Notes: a model not told the origin generated them from the sequence alone. A stretch of 32,768 bases of DNA from Geobacter sp. (GCA_009885845.1 VFJW01000061.1:1-32768); one strand, 5' to 3'; counted from the first letter of the stretch, positions 23,506 through 32,700 are shown. Program-made: numbers and translations.

Positions 23506-25830
23506 ATGGGAATCAGGAAAAAAGTTGAGCAGCTGTTGCTGCGCATGTATGACTCTCCGCGCTATCCGACTCAGGGAGCGGTCCTGTTTGTCGATCTGGA
23601 ACGGCAGGAACATTTTTCGCGCTATCTTCCGATCAATGTGCTCCACACGTTTCTCACCGGCCGCGGCGCCAATATGTACCTCCTGTACAACCTCCTGATT
23701 GATGGCCTGGAACCGCTTGATCCCGAAATTCCTCTGATCTTCGGCAGCGGCGCTCTCACTGGAATGGTTCCCACCGCAACACGCGGCAATGTCAGCGGCA
23801 TCTCTCCGGATAGTCACGCCATTCTCGACTGCAGCTGCGGAGATGGCTTTCCCACCTACCTTAAACAGCATGGGTACGATCATGTTGTGCTCTACGGCCG
23901 GTCCCCCCGGTTGACTCTGCTCCGGATTTCACATCAGGAGGTGACTTTTCATGATGCGACGGTATACCGCGGAATGGACAACGGCGACCTGACTCACGCG
24001 GTCGAAAATGATTTCTCCTGCAGTGAACGCAAGAATATGGCCATGGCCCGCATTACCAGTGCCGGAGAAAATCTGGCTCTCTGCTCAGGCATCATGGGAG
24101 GGGTCAAGGCAATCTATGCGCGGGGCGGTGCCGGAGCTAAAATGGGTTCACTCAGGCTTAAGGCGGTCATGGTTCTCGGCCCGCCTGAAGTCCCGGTTCC
24201 GTCAGTAAAATTCAAGGAAAACAACAGGGATATCGCCCAAAAAATCCTTTCAACCAGCGTCATAAAAAATGCACTTAAAACGGTCGGGACACCGTTTCTC
24301 TATAAACCGAGCCGAATACTCTGTGCGATGGGGGCGAAAAATAATCAGGAAACGAGTTGGAGTGATTCTCTCGATGCCGACAATTTTGATGTCTATCGTC
24401 CCGGAATGGACGGCTGTCTCAAATGCCCTGTCCGCTGTCGGCCACTCAATGACCTGACTCCGGAAGGGAAAGGCGGCTGGGGTGCCGATGCACTAAAGGG
24501 GTTGAGCGGGAATGCCAGCTACGATCGTGGTCAGGCTGATATCGGGCATCAGAAGGAGAAAACCTACAAAGGAATTGCCGGTGACGGTATGTACGACCGG
24601 TATGACAAGGGGGATGGTCCTGAGTACGTCACCCTGCAGAAGATGGGCCCCATGATCGGTATCAGCGAGCCTGAACAGGTATTGCGGCTGAATAACATCC
24701 TTAACGATCTCGGGCTTGATTCCGCCAGTACAGGGAGCGCCATTTCCTGGGCCATGGAACTGTATCAACGCGGGATAATTACCAATGAAGAGACCGGAGG
24801 ACTTGATCTCAGCTGGGGTAACTATCAGAACATAGAAAAGCTGCTGTTTATGACCGCCCGCAGGGAGGGTTTTGGTGATGTTATAGCTGACTCGGGCCGT
24901 GCCGTGGAGAGGGGAAAATATCCGGAGGAGGCACTGAAATACCGGATGGCTGTCAAAGGGCTGTTCCAGTCCGATCCTCACGATTCCCGGATCCTCAAGG
25001 GTTTTGCCCTTGGCCTTGCTGTCGCGACCCGGGGCATGGATCATCTCCGCAACCGGCCGACACTGGAGATCAATGCCAGAATCAATGATAACCCGCAGCT
25101 TAAGGCCGAACTGTACGGCGGCGTTGTCGCACCGGCTCCCAACAGCTATGATGGCAAGGAATATGCCGTCCGGGCGTGTGAAAATATATACGCTGTCGGG
25201 GATGCCGTTGGCATGTGCCGCTTTTCGACCAGGCTATTCAACTCAGCCTCTACAGCCGGTTATGAAGATTTTGCCAGTCAGTTGCACGAATTGACCGGAG
25301 AAAAATTCACTCCGGAACAGATGGATGATATCGGCAGTAACATCAACGGAATAGAGCGCCTCATCAATGGGCGTCTCGGCTTGACTTCAGAGGATGACAC
25401 CCTGCCGGAGCGATGGTTTGAAGAGAAGATTACCGCCGGTCCATTCAAGGGAGAAAAAATTGACCGGGCTCAATTCAAAGCCCTCAAAGCGCGATTTTAC
25501 TCCATAGCCGGGCTTAACAGCGCCGGAGTTCCGGCAGTTGCCTGGCATAAAGATCTGGCGGAAGTCATCACCGGTTTTGCGGTCAGAGTAGAGCTTCCGC
25601 ATGCGCTTGTTGAGATTCCGGAAGGCGCGGTGATCATTGATCAGCCGGTTTGCAACGTGAAAGAGATCAGGGACGCATTGAACAGGCGTCTCCGCAATGC
25701 CGCACATGTTCTTCAGGACACATCTCTGGTTGTCTCGGTGAATGGTGAAATGATTCTGTCGAATGAAAAGGATTATGCCATAAAAAGCGGTGATGAGCTT
25801 GCGGTTTTCCCGCTACTCGGGGGTGGGTGA
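23506..25830 (+). CDS. aor: Tungsten-type aldehyde:ferredoxin oxidoreductase with C-terminal MoaD/ThiS-like domain
   Basis: Oxidises aldehydes to acids with ferredoxin, or reduces acids in reverse, using a tungsten bis-pyranopterin cofactor and one 4Fe-4S cluster. Cluster ligands are Cys304, Cys307, Cys311 (CLKCPVRC) and Cys571 (GMCRF), matching the AOR pattern. The protein is 774 residues, well above the usual length near 600. The last 85 or so residues (about 690-774) look like a ubiquitin-fold MoaD/ThiS domain: a VEIPEG start, a VKEIRDALNRR helix, VSVNGE, a D.L..FPLLGGG end and a Gly-Gly tail. The start at 23506 follows AAGGGAG. Arylacetaldehydes or benzaldehyde are likely substrates given iorAB and paaK. 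It is the last gene of the plus-strand run. Confidence 0.88.
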   Translation: MGIRKKVEQLLLRMYDSPRYPTQGAVLFVDLERQEHFSRYLPINVLHTFLTGRGANMYLLYNLLIDGLEPLDPEIPLIFGSGALTGMVPTATRGNVSGISPDSHAILDCSCGDGFPTYLKQHGYDHVVLYGRSPRLTLLRISHQEVTFHDATVYRGMDNGDLTHAVENDFSCSERKNMAMARITSAGENLALCSGIMGGVKAIYARGGAGAKMGSLRLKAVMVLGPPEVPVPSVKFKENNRDIAQKILSTSVIKNALKTVGTPFLYKPSRILCAMGAKNNQETSWSDSLDADNFDVYRPGMDGCLKCPVRCRPLNDLTPEGKGGWGADALKGLSGNASYDRGQADIGHQKEKTYKGIAGDGMYDRYDKGDGPEYVTLQKMGPMIGISEPEQVLRLNNILNDLGLDSASTGSAISWAMELYQRGIITNEETGGLDLSWGNYQNIEKLLFMTARREGFGDVIADSGRAVERGKYPEEALKYRMAVKGLFQSDPHDSRILKGFALGLAVATRGMDHLRNRPTLEINARINDNPQLKAELYGGVVAPAPNSYDGKEYAVRACENIYAVGDAVGMCRFSTRLFNSASTAGYEDFASQLHELTGEKFTPEQMDDIGSNINGIERLINGRLGLTSEDDTLPERWFEEKITAGPFKGEKIDRAQFKALKARFYSIAGLNSAGVPAVAWHKDLAEVITGFAVRVELPHALVEIPEGAVIIDQPVCNVKEIRDALNRRLRNAAHVLQDTSLVVSVNGEMILSNEKDYAIKSGDELAVFPLLGGG

Positions 25831-25894
25831 TACCATGTCGCAATCAAACGATTACGTTGTTGTCTTCGTCGATAGCTCCCCAACGTACCCCTCT

Positions 25895-25973
25895 CTCTAT
25901 CTCTCTCCCGGAGGGAGAAAGGATACTGTTCCCCTCTCCCTCCGGGAGAGGGTGGCCAAAGGCCGGGTGAGGG
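25895..25973. repeat. REP-like palindromic element between convergent operons
   Basis: CCCTCTCCC (25932-25940) and GGGAGAGGG (25944-25952) form a perfect 9-bp stem with a 3-base loop. GGCC-AAA-GGCC and GGGTGAGGG follow, and a shorter related hairpin (CTCCC-GGA-GGGAG) lies just before it. This combination resembles REP-type intergenic repeats seen in many proteobacteria. It lies between aor and livF, which converge, and could stop transcription from both sides. Confidence 0.65.
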
Positions 25974-26046
25974 CCTCGTCGCCTCAATCCTCGCCGCCTT
26001 GACTGCATCTTTGATTTGAAATCGGAATAAGAGAGGGTAGCAATCT

Positions 26047-26775
26047 CTACGTATCTTTTTTAGTTTTCCCCAGATAGGCACATTTAACGTCATCATTTTC
26101 CAGCAACTCTTTTGACGACCCTTCCAGTATAACTTTTCCGGTTTCAAGCACATAGCCCCGGTCAGCCAGCCGGAGAGCCGCCTTGGCATTCTGTTCCACC
26201 AGCAGGATAGTTGCGCCTTCGTCGCGGAGCATGCGAACTATTGAAAAGATCTCCTTGATAACCAGCGGTGCAAGTCCCATTGAAGGTTCATCCATCATCA
26301 CCAGTTTGGGGCGCGCCATCATAGCCCGGCCGATGGCGAGCATCTGCTGTTCTCCACCAGACAGTGACCCTGCAAACTGTGTTTCCCGCTCCAGTAGCCG
26401 CGGAAAAAGCTTATAAATACGATCGAGGTACGGCAGGACATCGCTGCCCAGTTTTCTTTTGTACTGAACATAGCCACCGAGAATGAGGTTCTCCCTCACG
26501 GTCATCGGAGCAAAAACCTGTCTCCCTTCAGGCACCAGCGAGCAGCCGAGGTGCACAATCTTCTCGGTTTTTGTGCTGGATATATCCTGACCATCAAAGA
26601 ATATGCTTCCGGAAACAGGCTTTAAAATGCCGGTGATGGTCTTCAAGAGTGTGGTCTTGCCGGCACCGTTTGCACCGATTATCGAAACGATCTCGCCAGG
26701 ATTGACCTTGATCGAAACATTCTGGATGACCTTGAGATTATCGTATCCCGATACGAGGTTGTCTATCTTAAGCAT
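26047..26775 (-). CDS. livF: Branched-chain/aromatic amino acid-type ABC transporter ATPase LivF
   Basis: One of the two ATP-hydrolysing subunits of a HAAT-family importer, on the cytoplasmic face with LivG. The 242-residue protein has Walker A GANGAGKTT, signature LSGGEQQMLAIGRAMMARP, Walker B LVMMDEPSMGLAP and a switch histidine region LLVEQNA, which is the LivF form. The start at 26775 overlaps the end of livG by eight bases; a longer frame to 26913 would lie within livG. It is the last gene of the operon. Confidence 0.93.
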   Translation of the reverse strand: MLKIDNLVSGYDNLKVIQNVSIKVNPGEIVSIIGANGAGKTTLLKTITGILKPVSGSIFFDGQDISSTKTEKIVHLGCSLVPEGRQVFAPMTVRENLILGGYVQYKRKLGSDVLPYLDRIYKLFPRLLERETQFAGSLSGGEQQMLAIGRAMMARPKLVMMDEPSMGLAPLVIKEIFSIVRMLRDEGATILLVEQNAKAALRLADRGYVLETGKVILEGSSKELLENDDVKCAYLGKTKKDT

Positions 26776-27541
26776 CGTCCTCGTCCTCTCCCAGGTAGAC
26801 ATTAATAACTTCACTGTTTGACTGCACAGCAAGTGGTTTGTCATCAGCAATTTTTTTGCCGTAGCTGAGGACCAGAATTTCATCCGATATATCCATGACG
26901 AGTCCCATATCATGTTCCACTATCAGAACCGTTATGCCGGTGTCTCTGATCCGGGAAATCAATGCTCCCAGTTCGGTCGTCTCACTCATGTTCAAGCCTG
27001 CAGCCGGTTCATCCAACAGGAGGAGTTTTGGTTCACAGGCCAGAGCACGCCCGAGTTCGACGTTCCTTTGCTGGCCGTATGAAAGGGAAGTTGCTTCAAC
27101 GTCAGCCAGGCTTTCCAAATCAAGGAAGGCCATAATTTCGTGGACTTTCTCCCTGATATGTTTCTCTTCACTCCAGGTGTACGGGATGCTCAGCATGCCT
27201 GCAACGAACCCTGCTCTGCTGTGGATATGCCGGCCGACCATGATATTTTCAAGAACCGACATTTTCGGGAACAGGCGGATATGCTGAAAGGTGCGGGCCA
27301 TTCCTTTGGTTGCAACCTGATGGGGACGAAAACCCTGAACCTGGTCACCGCAAAAGTTTATAACACCCGAGTCCGGAGTGATCACACCTGAAATCAGGTT
27401 GAATAACGTCGTCTTGCCAGCCCCGTTCGGGCCGATGAGAGCCTTGATCGAACCGGCTGTAACGGAAAACGAGACTTCATTCACCGCCTGAAGACCGCCG
27501 AAACGCTTCGAAAGTTTCTCAACTGTAAGGAGTGTGGTCAT
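26768..27541 (-). CDS. livG: ABC transporter ATPase LivG
   Basis: The second ATPase of the importer, 257 residues. Walker A is GPNGAGKTT, the signature is LSYGQQRNVELGRALA and Walker B is LLLLDEPAAGLN, followed by VLIVEHDMGLVMDISD as in LivG proteins. The start overlaps the stop of livM by four bases (ATGA). Length and motifs are normal. Confidence 0.93.
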   Translation of the reverse strand: MTTLLTVEKLSKRFGGLQAVNEVSFSVTAGSIKALIGPNGAGKTTLFNLISGVITPDSGVINFCGDQVQGFRPHQVATKGMARTFQHIRLFPKMSVLENIMVGRHIHSRAGFVAGMLSIPYTWSEEKHIREKVHEIMAFLDLESLADVEATSLSYGQQRNVELGRALACEPKLLLLDEPAAGLNMSETTELGALISRIRDTGITVLIVEHDMGLVMDISDEILVLSYGKKIADDKPLAVQSNSEVINVYLGEDEDDA

Positions 27542-28614
27542 AACGTTGCTTCCTTGCTGTCTGAGCGTTTGAAAAAAGATTTCAGGTCGCCCAGTACCTG
27601 CGTTCTGATAAGACCATCAGGCGCGAAAAGCATGATCAGAATCAGGATGACGCCGAAAACGGCATCGTCGTATGTGCCGAATGATCCTCGCAGGGAAAAG
27701 TAGTTAAGAATCAGACTCATGAAAACAGCGCCCCAGAGACTTGTCATTCCACCGATTGCGACAATTGCCACGTACCGCACTGATTTCATGACAGATGCTT
27801 CAGACGGTCCGATACTGCCGTTATAGTGAGTGAGAAAAACTCCCGCTACGGCAGCAAATCCGGCGCTCAGTACAAAAACTTTCAGTTTGTAGTTAGCGGT
27901 GGGTATTCCCATGGCTTCTGCAGCATCTTCAGCGCCGTGTATTGCAGACAGGGCACGGCCGACCCGCGAACTGATCAGGTTCAGCAGCAACGTTATTCCC
28001 ACGATGAGGATTCCCCAGGCGACGTAGTAATTCATAATCTTTCCCGAGCCGCTGCCGCCGATGGTGACGCCGGGCAGAATCGTAAAGCCGGGAACTCCGG
28101 AAATGCCGTCGGCTGCGCCAAGACCCGCTGTGCCGAGAACAATACGGTAGACGATGATCCCGAAGCCGAGTGTCGCCATTGCCAGATAGTGCCCCTTCAG
28201 TTTCAGAACCGGACCGCCGATGATATACGCAACAATCAGGACAGTACACACGGCTATAATGCAGGCAACCCAGGGTTGAAAGGCGAGCAGACCTCCCCCG
28301 TACAAATCTTTCCCCTCGACAAGAAGACCGAACTTCGAGAGAAGTGCTATAAGCGGTTTCCCCTTTATGGAGGTAAGATTATGTGTGGTGAGAAAGGCGG
28401 ATATATAGCCGCCGATGGCAAAGAAACCGGCATGCCCAAGCGAGATCTGTCCTGCATAGCCGATAAGCATGCAGAGACCGATCACCAGAAGCGAATAATA
28501 GGCGGTCATGGTGAGTTGGGTGAGATGAAACGAGCTGTCAGTTATCTGGGTGAAAATCTGGATGGCGACAATCGCCGCCGCAAACCCGGAAATCTGCATG
28601 AATTTGGTGGACAT
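27538..28614 (-). CDS. livM: ABC transporter permease LivM
   Basis: A 358-residue inner-membrane permease with about nine or ten hydrophobic segments. GYAGQISLGHAGFFAIGGY near residue 52-70 is the LivM-type motif, and the AMGIPTANYKLKVFVLSAGFAAVAGV segment faces the ATPases. It is somewhat longer than many LivM proteins because of a loop near residues 85-105. The ATG overlaps the livH stop by one base. It forms the channel with LivH. Confidence 0.92.
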   Translation of the reverse strand: MSTKFMQISGFAAAIVAIQIFTQITDSSFHLTQLTMTAYYSLLVIGLCMLIGYAGQISLGHAGFFAIGGYISAFLTTHNLTSIKGKPLIALLSKFGLLVEGKDLYGGGLLAFQPWVACIIAVCTVLIVAYIIGGPVLKLKGHYLAMATLGFGIIVYRIVLGTAGLGAADGISGVPGFTILPGVTIGGSGSGKIMNYYVAWGILIVGITLLLNLISSRVGRALSAIHGAEDAAEAMGIPTANYKLKVFVLSAGFAAVAGVFLTHYNGSIGPSEASVMKSVRYVAIVAIGGMTSLWGAVFMSLILNYFSLRGSFGTYDDAVFGVILILIMLFAPDGLIRTQVLGDLKSFFKRSDSKEATL

Positions 28615-29498
28615 TAATACTCCTTGAGGCGAGCCGCAGCGGCGTTGCCGAAGAGACCACTCGGTTTCACAAAAAGGATGATGAGCATGATTGCAATCGA
28701 TACGACGTCCTTATAGGCAGCAGGGAGTGCCCAGATACTGAATGATTCCAGAATTCCAAGAATCATTGCGGCAGCAACAGCAGCGGTACTGTTGCCAAGT
28801 CCCCCGAGTATTGCCACGGTGAATCCCTTGATGGCAAGCTGTGAGCCGCTGTCATACGAAATATACGTGATCGGGGAGACAATACAGCCCCCCAGCGCTC
28901 CGATGGCGGCACTGAGCATGAACGAAAACGTCACCATATTCTGTGTGCTGATTCCGCAGAGCCGGGCGGCTTCGCGGTTGGCCGAGCAGGCGCGCATCTG
29001 TTTCCCGAGGAGGGTAAAATTAAAGAAAATACCCAGAAGTATGACCACGATAGAACTGATTCCAACGGCCCAGAATACCTGTGGAGAGATGAAAACGCCG
29101 CCAAGATTGACAGAAGTCACCGAAGTGCCGGTGAAATAGGGGAGGGCGGTTACTCCTTCCCCCCAGATGTGAAGAGCAGTTTCACGGATAAGTATCGACA
29201 GGCCGATAGTGATGATTATCATGCGCAGAACCGATGGCTTATGGAGCCACCTGATGAAGACGATTTCAATCAGTGCGCCGATGATCATGGTAATGACGAC
29301 GGCACATATGATTGCAACGGGAAGCGGCATATATTCCTTGAGAGTAAACGCCGTCATCCCTCCCAGCATGACAAATTCGCCCTGGGCAAAATTGATGATC
29401 CCTGTCGTGTTGTAAATAATATTGAAGCCAATCGCCACGATGGCATAAATGGTGCCATAAGTGATGCCGGCTACAATATATTGAAGTAACAGTTCCAT
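28614..29498 (-). CDS. livH: ABC transporter permease LivH
   Basis: A 294-residue permease with about eight hydrophobic segments. YGTIYAIVAIGFNIIYNTTGIINFAQGEFVMLGG is the LivH N-terminal pattern, given here as residues about 14-47 in a shortened form: IYNTTGIINFAQGEF. NREAARLCGIS is the coupling-helix region. The start at 29498 has AAGGCGG seven bases upstream; an ATG two codons earlier is too near. An intrinsic terminator lies between livK and this gene, so its level should be lower than that of livK. Confidence 0.92.
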   Translation of the reverse strand: MELLLQYIVAGITYGTIYAIVAIGFNIIYNTTGIINFAQGEFVMLGGMTAFTLKEYMPLPVAIICAVVITMIIGALIEIVFIRWLHKPSVLRMIIITIGLSILIRETALHIWGEGVTALPYFTGTSVTSVNLGGVFISPQVFWAVGISSIVVILLGIFFNFTLLGKQMRACSANREAARLCGISTQNMVTFSFMLSAAIGALGGCIVSPITYISYDSGSQLAIKGFTVAILGGLGNSTAAVAAAMILGILESFSIWALPAAYKDVVSIAIMLIILFVKPSGLFGNAAAARLKEY

Positions 29499-29524
29499 AA
29501 TCATGCCGCCTTGTGGGAGTTCTG

Positions 29525-29554
29525 AAAAAAACACGGGGCCAAAGCCCCGTGTTT
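29525..29554 (-). terminator. Intrinsic terminator between livK and livH
   Basis: On the minus strand AAACACGGGGC pairs with GCCCCGTGTTT over 11 bp with a 4-base loop, and a run of T follows directly. It lies 46 bp after the livK stop and 27 bp before livH. It most likely ends many transcripts after livK and lets some read through, giving more binding protein than permease. Confidence 0.85.
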
Positions 29555-29599
29555 AGGGTGAAATGCCGCTTTAACACCGGCTATTTGTAAGGTATGAGC

Positions 29600-30784
29600 T
29601 TATTTCTTTTTTGGTGCGGCTTTTTTCGCTTCTGGCTGGTCAAGCGCGACGAATTTACCATTTTTTACGGTCAGCATTTCGAACGCATCTATGGTAAGAC
29701 CATTGTGATCAGTGGCAGAGAAGTTGAAAATCCCGGCGGTACCGACGATTCCCTGCAATCCTTCAATAGCTGTTCTCACCGCTTCTTTGTCCAGACTGTT
29801 GGCCTTCTCGATACCCTTCTGAAGGATCAGCATGGCATCAAAGGCATGGCCGCCGAATGTACTGGCTGCATCAGGTTTGAACTTTGTCTCATAATCTTTT
29901 TTGTAATTAGCAAGCACGGTTTTCTGTGGATGATTCTTGGGGAGTGTATCGACAACCAGCAACCGGCCGGCAGGAAACATAACGCCTTCAGCTGCGGCAC
30001 CGGCAGCCTCAACATACTTGATATTTCCAAAGCCGTGACTCTGGAATATCGGGCCGGTGAAACCGATCTGGCGGGCATTCTTGATGACGATCGCCTGAGC
30101 AGGCTCAATCGACCAGTTGATGATCGTTTCTGCGCCAGAGGCCTTCACTTTGGTAACCTCTCCGGTCAGGTCACTTGCTGCCTTGTCGTAAACTTCGTTA
30201 CTTACAATCGTGATGCCGCGTTCGGCTGCAAGCTTCTCGATCTGTCCTTTGCCGGCATTGCCGAATCCCGAATTACTGGAAAGAATGCCTATTTTAGAGA
30301 GCTTCATTTTTTTGATCTGTTCCAGGATTTTGATGACGGCATCACTGTCTTTCTGGGGAGTCTTGAATACATACTTTCCGACCGGATTAACAATTGCTTC
30401 AGCAGCAGCACAGGAGAGCAGAATCGTCTTGCCTTCTTCAGCAATTTTTTTGATTCCCATTGTTTCGCCGCTTGTGGAAGGTCCGATGATTGCGAGTACT
30501 TTCTCTTCCTCAATCAACTGTTTCGCAAATGAAACAGCTTTTTCGGTGCTGGCGCCGGTGTCCTTGATGATGAGCTCAATCTGTTTTCCCTTGAGGCCGC
30601 CCTTCTTGTTGATGCCTTCTACCAGCATCTCAAGTGACCTGGCTTCAGGCGCTCCGAGAAAAGAGGCAGGGCCGGTCACCGCAAGCAGCGCACCGATCTT
30701 GACCGTATCCTTTGCAGCCAACACCGGTGAAACGAACACAACAACCATGAACATAACCGTCGCTAGAATCTGTGCAAATTTCAT
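29600..30784 (-). CDS. livK: Periplasmic substrate-binding protein LivK
   Basis: A 394-residue type I periplasmic binding protein. Residues 1 to about 25 are a signal peptide with a hydrophobic core (ILATVMFMVVVFVSP) and a VLA-A cleavage site. The mature part begins DTVKIGALLAVTGPAS, typical of Leu/Ile/Val-family receptors. Homologues bind branched or aromatic amino acids, amides, or aromatic acids such as benzoates, so the ligand is not fixed. The start at 30784 has AGGAG seven bases upstream. The shared promoter block with bamA makes an aromatic acid or aromatic amino acid the best guess. Confidence 0.9.
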   Translation of the reverse strand: MKFAQILATVMFMVVVFVSPVLAAKDTVKIGALLAVTGPASFLGAPEARSLEMLVEGINKKGGLKGKQIELIIKDTGASTEKAVSFAKQLIEEEKVLAIIGPSTSGETMGIKKIAEEGKTILLSCAAAEAIVNPVGKYVFKTPQKDSDAVIKILEQIKKMKLSKIGILSSNSGFGNAGKGQIEKLAAERGITIVSNEVYDKAASDLTGEVTKVKASGAETIINWSIEPAQAIVIKNARQIGFTGPIFQSHGFGNIKYVEAAGAAAEGVMFPAGRLLVVDTLPKNHPQKTVLANYKKDYETKFKPDAASTFGGHAFDAMLILQKGIEKANSLDKEAVRTAIEGLQGIVGTAGIFNFSATDHNGLTIDAFEMLTVKNGKFVALDQPEAKKAAPKKK

Positions 30785-30904
30785 AACGCCTTCTCCTTTT
30801 TTTCTCATTGTTTGACCTCCAGCAGATTTTTCCGCACCATACAACATTTATTGATCTGTTGGCCAGAATTTTATGTAGAAAACTATCGCTTTCGGGATGC
30901 TGTA

Positions 30905-30953
30905 AACTTTATTTACGCAAAGAAGTACCACTATACTTATTTAGATGTCAAGG
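30905..30953 (-). promoter_or_regulatory. Promoter/operator block of the liv operon, shared with bamA
   Basis: TTGACA lies at 30951-30946 on the minus strand. At 30938-30923 a perfect AAGTA-N6-TACTT dyad covers the place of the -10 element. The order TTGACAT, TAAAT, GTAT, GGTACTT, TTTGC and AATAAA matches the bamA block at 3332-3380 with the same spacing. The livK start is about 140 bp downstream. Confidence 0.6.
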
Positions 30954-31370
30954 AAAATACTGCAGTGCCTTAAAACAATAGTTGAAAATAGTATAAATAT
31001 TGTAATATGCTGTTATTATTAATAAAAAAACTAAATAATTAAATGATTTAATTGATAGCGCGCAGATTTTGAAACAAGACGAGATACTTCGTTATTGTTT
31101 TATGGTTGTGCGCCCGTGTAATGAGAAATTTATTAAGAATCAGAGGGAGTCTGCACCTTTAACTCCATAAGACTTCCGAGATTTTTATACAGATATTATT
31201 TTGTTTCCGAGAAGACAGTAACCTGTGACGGGTTCTAGATGCTTTATGCGTTGATGAAAAAAATGAGAATCCGGATATGTCAAAACCTGAATACCTGCTT
31301 GCTTCAGTGTGTCTGCAACGGTATGGCGTATTCAACCAACGGCAATAAAGAATTCATAAGAACTGAGCTC
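30954..31370. other. Non-coding stretch, nothing recognised
   Basis: AT-rich sequence between the liv promoter block and the toxin-antitoxin promoter. No open frame with a ribosome binding site, no RNA gene and no terminator hairpin was found on either strand. Confidence 0.5.
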
Positions 31371-31421
31371 TTGCTTTGATTGTTTTATTGGTCTATATTT
31401 TGACTATAAAAATGGTTTATA
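31371..31421 (+). promoter_or_regulatory. Promoter and operator of the toxin-antitoxin pair
   Basis: TTGCTT (31371-31376) and TATATT (31394-31399) are 17 bp apart, a good sigma-70 promoter. Just downstream TATAAA-AATGG-TTTATA (31405-31421) is a perfect 6-bp inverted repeat, the likely site for repression by the antitoxin. The first ATG is 16 bp further on. Confidence 0.6.
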
Positions 31422-31436
31422 TAAGGAGCAAGAACA

Positions 31437-31727
31437 ATGAGAGCTATTTCAATCAGTAATGACATTGTCCCAATTGCAGAATTTAAAACTAATATTTCCA
31501 GGTGGTTCAAGATTCTTCAAACATCAAGACATCCACTTATAATTACCCAAAACAGCAAACCTGCAGGAGTGCTGTTGTCCGCTGCAGATTATGATGAGCT
31601 GGTATACCGGAAATCATTTCTGGATTCTGTTGAGAGGGGAATTGCGGACGCAGAAAATGGGCGAACCCAAACGACGGACGAATTGCGAAAATCTCTACAA
31701 GCACGAAGAAGTACAGGTAATCCATGA
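31437..31727 (+). CDS. Phd/YefM family antitoxin
   Basis: A 96-residue protein. Residues about 10-60 show the Phd/YefM DNA-binding fold: VPIAEFKTNISRWFKIL, PLIITQNSKPAGVLLSAADYDEL. The charged C-terminal part should bind and block the toxin. AAGGAG precedes the ATG, and the stop overlaps the toxin start by four bases (ATGA). It probably represses its own promoter through the inverted repeat at 31405-31421. Confidence 0.88.
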   Translation: MRAISISNDIVPIAEFKTNISRWFKILQTSRHPLIITQNSKPAGVLLSAADYDELVYRKSFLDSVERGIADAENGRTQTTDELRKSLQARRSTGNP

Positions 31728-32023
31728 GCGTAACATGGTCACGGGAAGCTGGCGAAAATCTGGTTGATATAGAGGAGTTCATTGCACGTGACAGCGTGGA
31801 ACGAGCTATCCGGTTTGTTGATGCCCTCATTGATCATGCAGAGGCCATTTTGGCTGAAAACCCGAGAAGCGGAAGGAGTGTGCCAGAAATAGGTAATCCT
31901 GACATTCGAGAGCTGATTTACCGAGGATACCGAATCATATACCGATTGAATTGTGACCGCATTGAAATACTTACCGTATTTGAAGGGCATCGGTTATTGA
32001 GACCAAATGAATTAGACGATTAG
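31724..32023 (+). CDS. ParE/RelE family toxin
   Basis: A 99-residue toxin of the ParE type. It has an N-terminal WSREAGENLVDIEEFIARDS helical part, NPRSGRSVPEIG (about 46-57), and the C-terminal strand pattern RELIYRGYRIIYRLN then ILTVFEGHRLL, which is usual for ParE/RelE toxins. ParE members poison gyrase and RelE members cut mRNA; the sequence here leans to ParE. It is translationally coupled with the antitoxin. Confidence 0.88.
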   Translation: MSVTWSREAGENLVDIEEFIARDSVERAIRFVDALIDHAEAILAENPRSGRSVPEIGNPDIRELIYRGYRIIYRLNCDRIEILTVFEGHRLLRPNELDD

Positions 32024-32085
32024 GAAAAGATATTGTTGCAGATACTCTCCTCGCCGCCTGGTGTCATGTATTGCATCGAAGCAGA

Positions 32086-32700
32086 TCAAGTTAATTTAGG
32101 TTTGCTACTTATAGGGAAATGCTTGTCGAAGCATTCTGGACAGATACCATGACTGAAAAGTGCTTCTGAATGATCGGATATATACGTTTCAAGTTGTTGC
32201 CAACTCTCTTTGTCGTCACGTATCTTTTTGCAATAACCGCAAATTGGAAGAATACCTTCAAGCGTATTTATTTTTTTTCCCAAAACTTTACGTAGTTCCT
32301 CTTGTGCATTAACACGATCAGTTACGTCTATACAGCTCCCAATGAATCCTGAAAATTTGCCATCACTTTCATAAAAGGGTACGCCTCTATCAAATATCCA
32401 ACAATAAACACCATCATGTCTCTGCAGACGATACTCCATCTCAAAGGTATTTCTAGCGTTGAAGTTGTCTAAATATATTTTGAGGCAACGATCAAAATCA
32501 TCTGGATGTACCCCCTCAGCCCATCCATTGCCATATTCCTGCTCCATTGTACGTCCTCTAAAGGAGAGCCAGCGGTTGTTAAAATAATCGCAGAGTGCTT
32601 CTGTATTAGCTCTCCATATAAGAATTGGTGACTGTTCAACAAGAGCTTCATACTCTGGTTGTAACGCCTCAGTCGGAATTGGACTTTCAGGCCGCTTGAT
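32086..32700 (-). pseudogene. PAS-domain protein with C-terminal cysteine motif, 5' end missing or broken
   Basis: The frame from 32700 to 32086 encodes a full PAS/PAC unit: EYEALVEQSPILIWRAN at the start, GVHPDDFDRC, YRLQRHDGVYCWIFDRG, and GFIGSCIDVTDRV. A C-terminal module follows (ILPICGYCKKIRDD, WQQLETYI, SHGICPECF), often seen after PAS or receiver domains in this group and probably metal-binding through CxxC and CPxC. The only ATG, at 32547, would cut off the first third of the PAS domain. Upstream of it the PAS sequence continues to a stop at 32703-32701 with no ATG, GTG or TTG. So the gene is a 3' remnant, is frameshifted, or uses a rare start. Confidence 0.6.

Noticed and set aside
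26775-26913. N-terminal extension of livF
   Set aside because: The 46 extra residues would lie fully inside livG in another frame and do not look like ABC-ATPase sequence.
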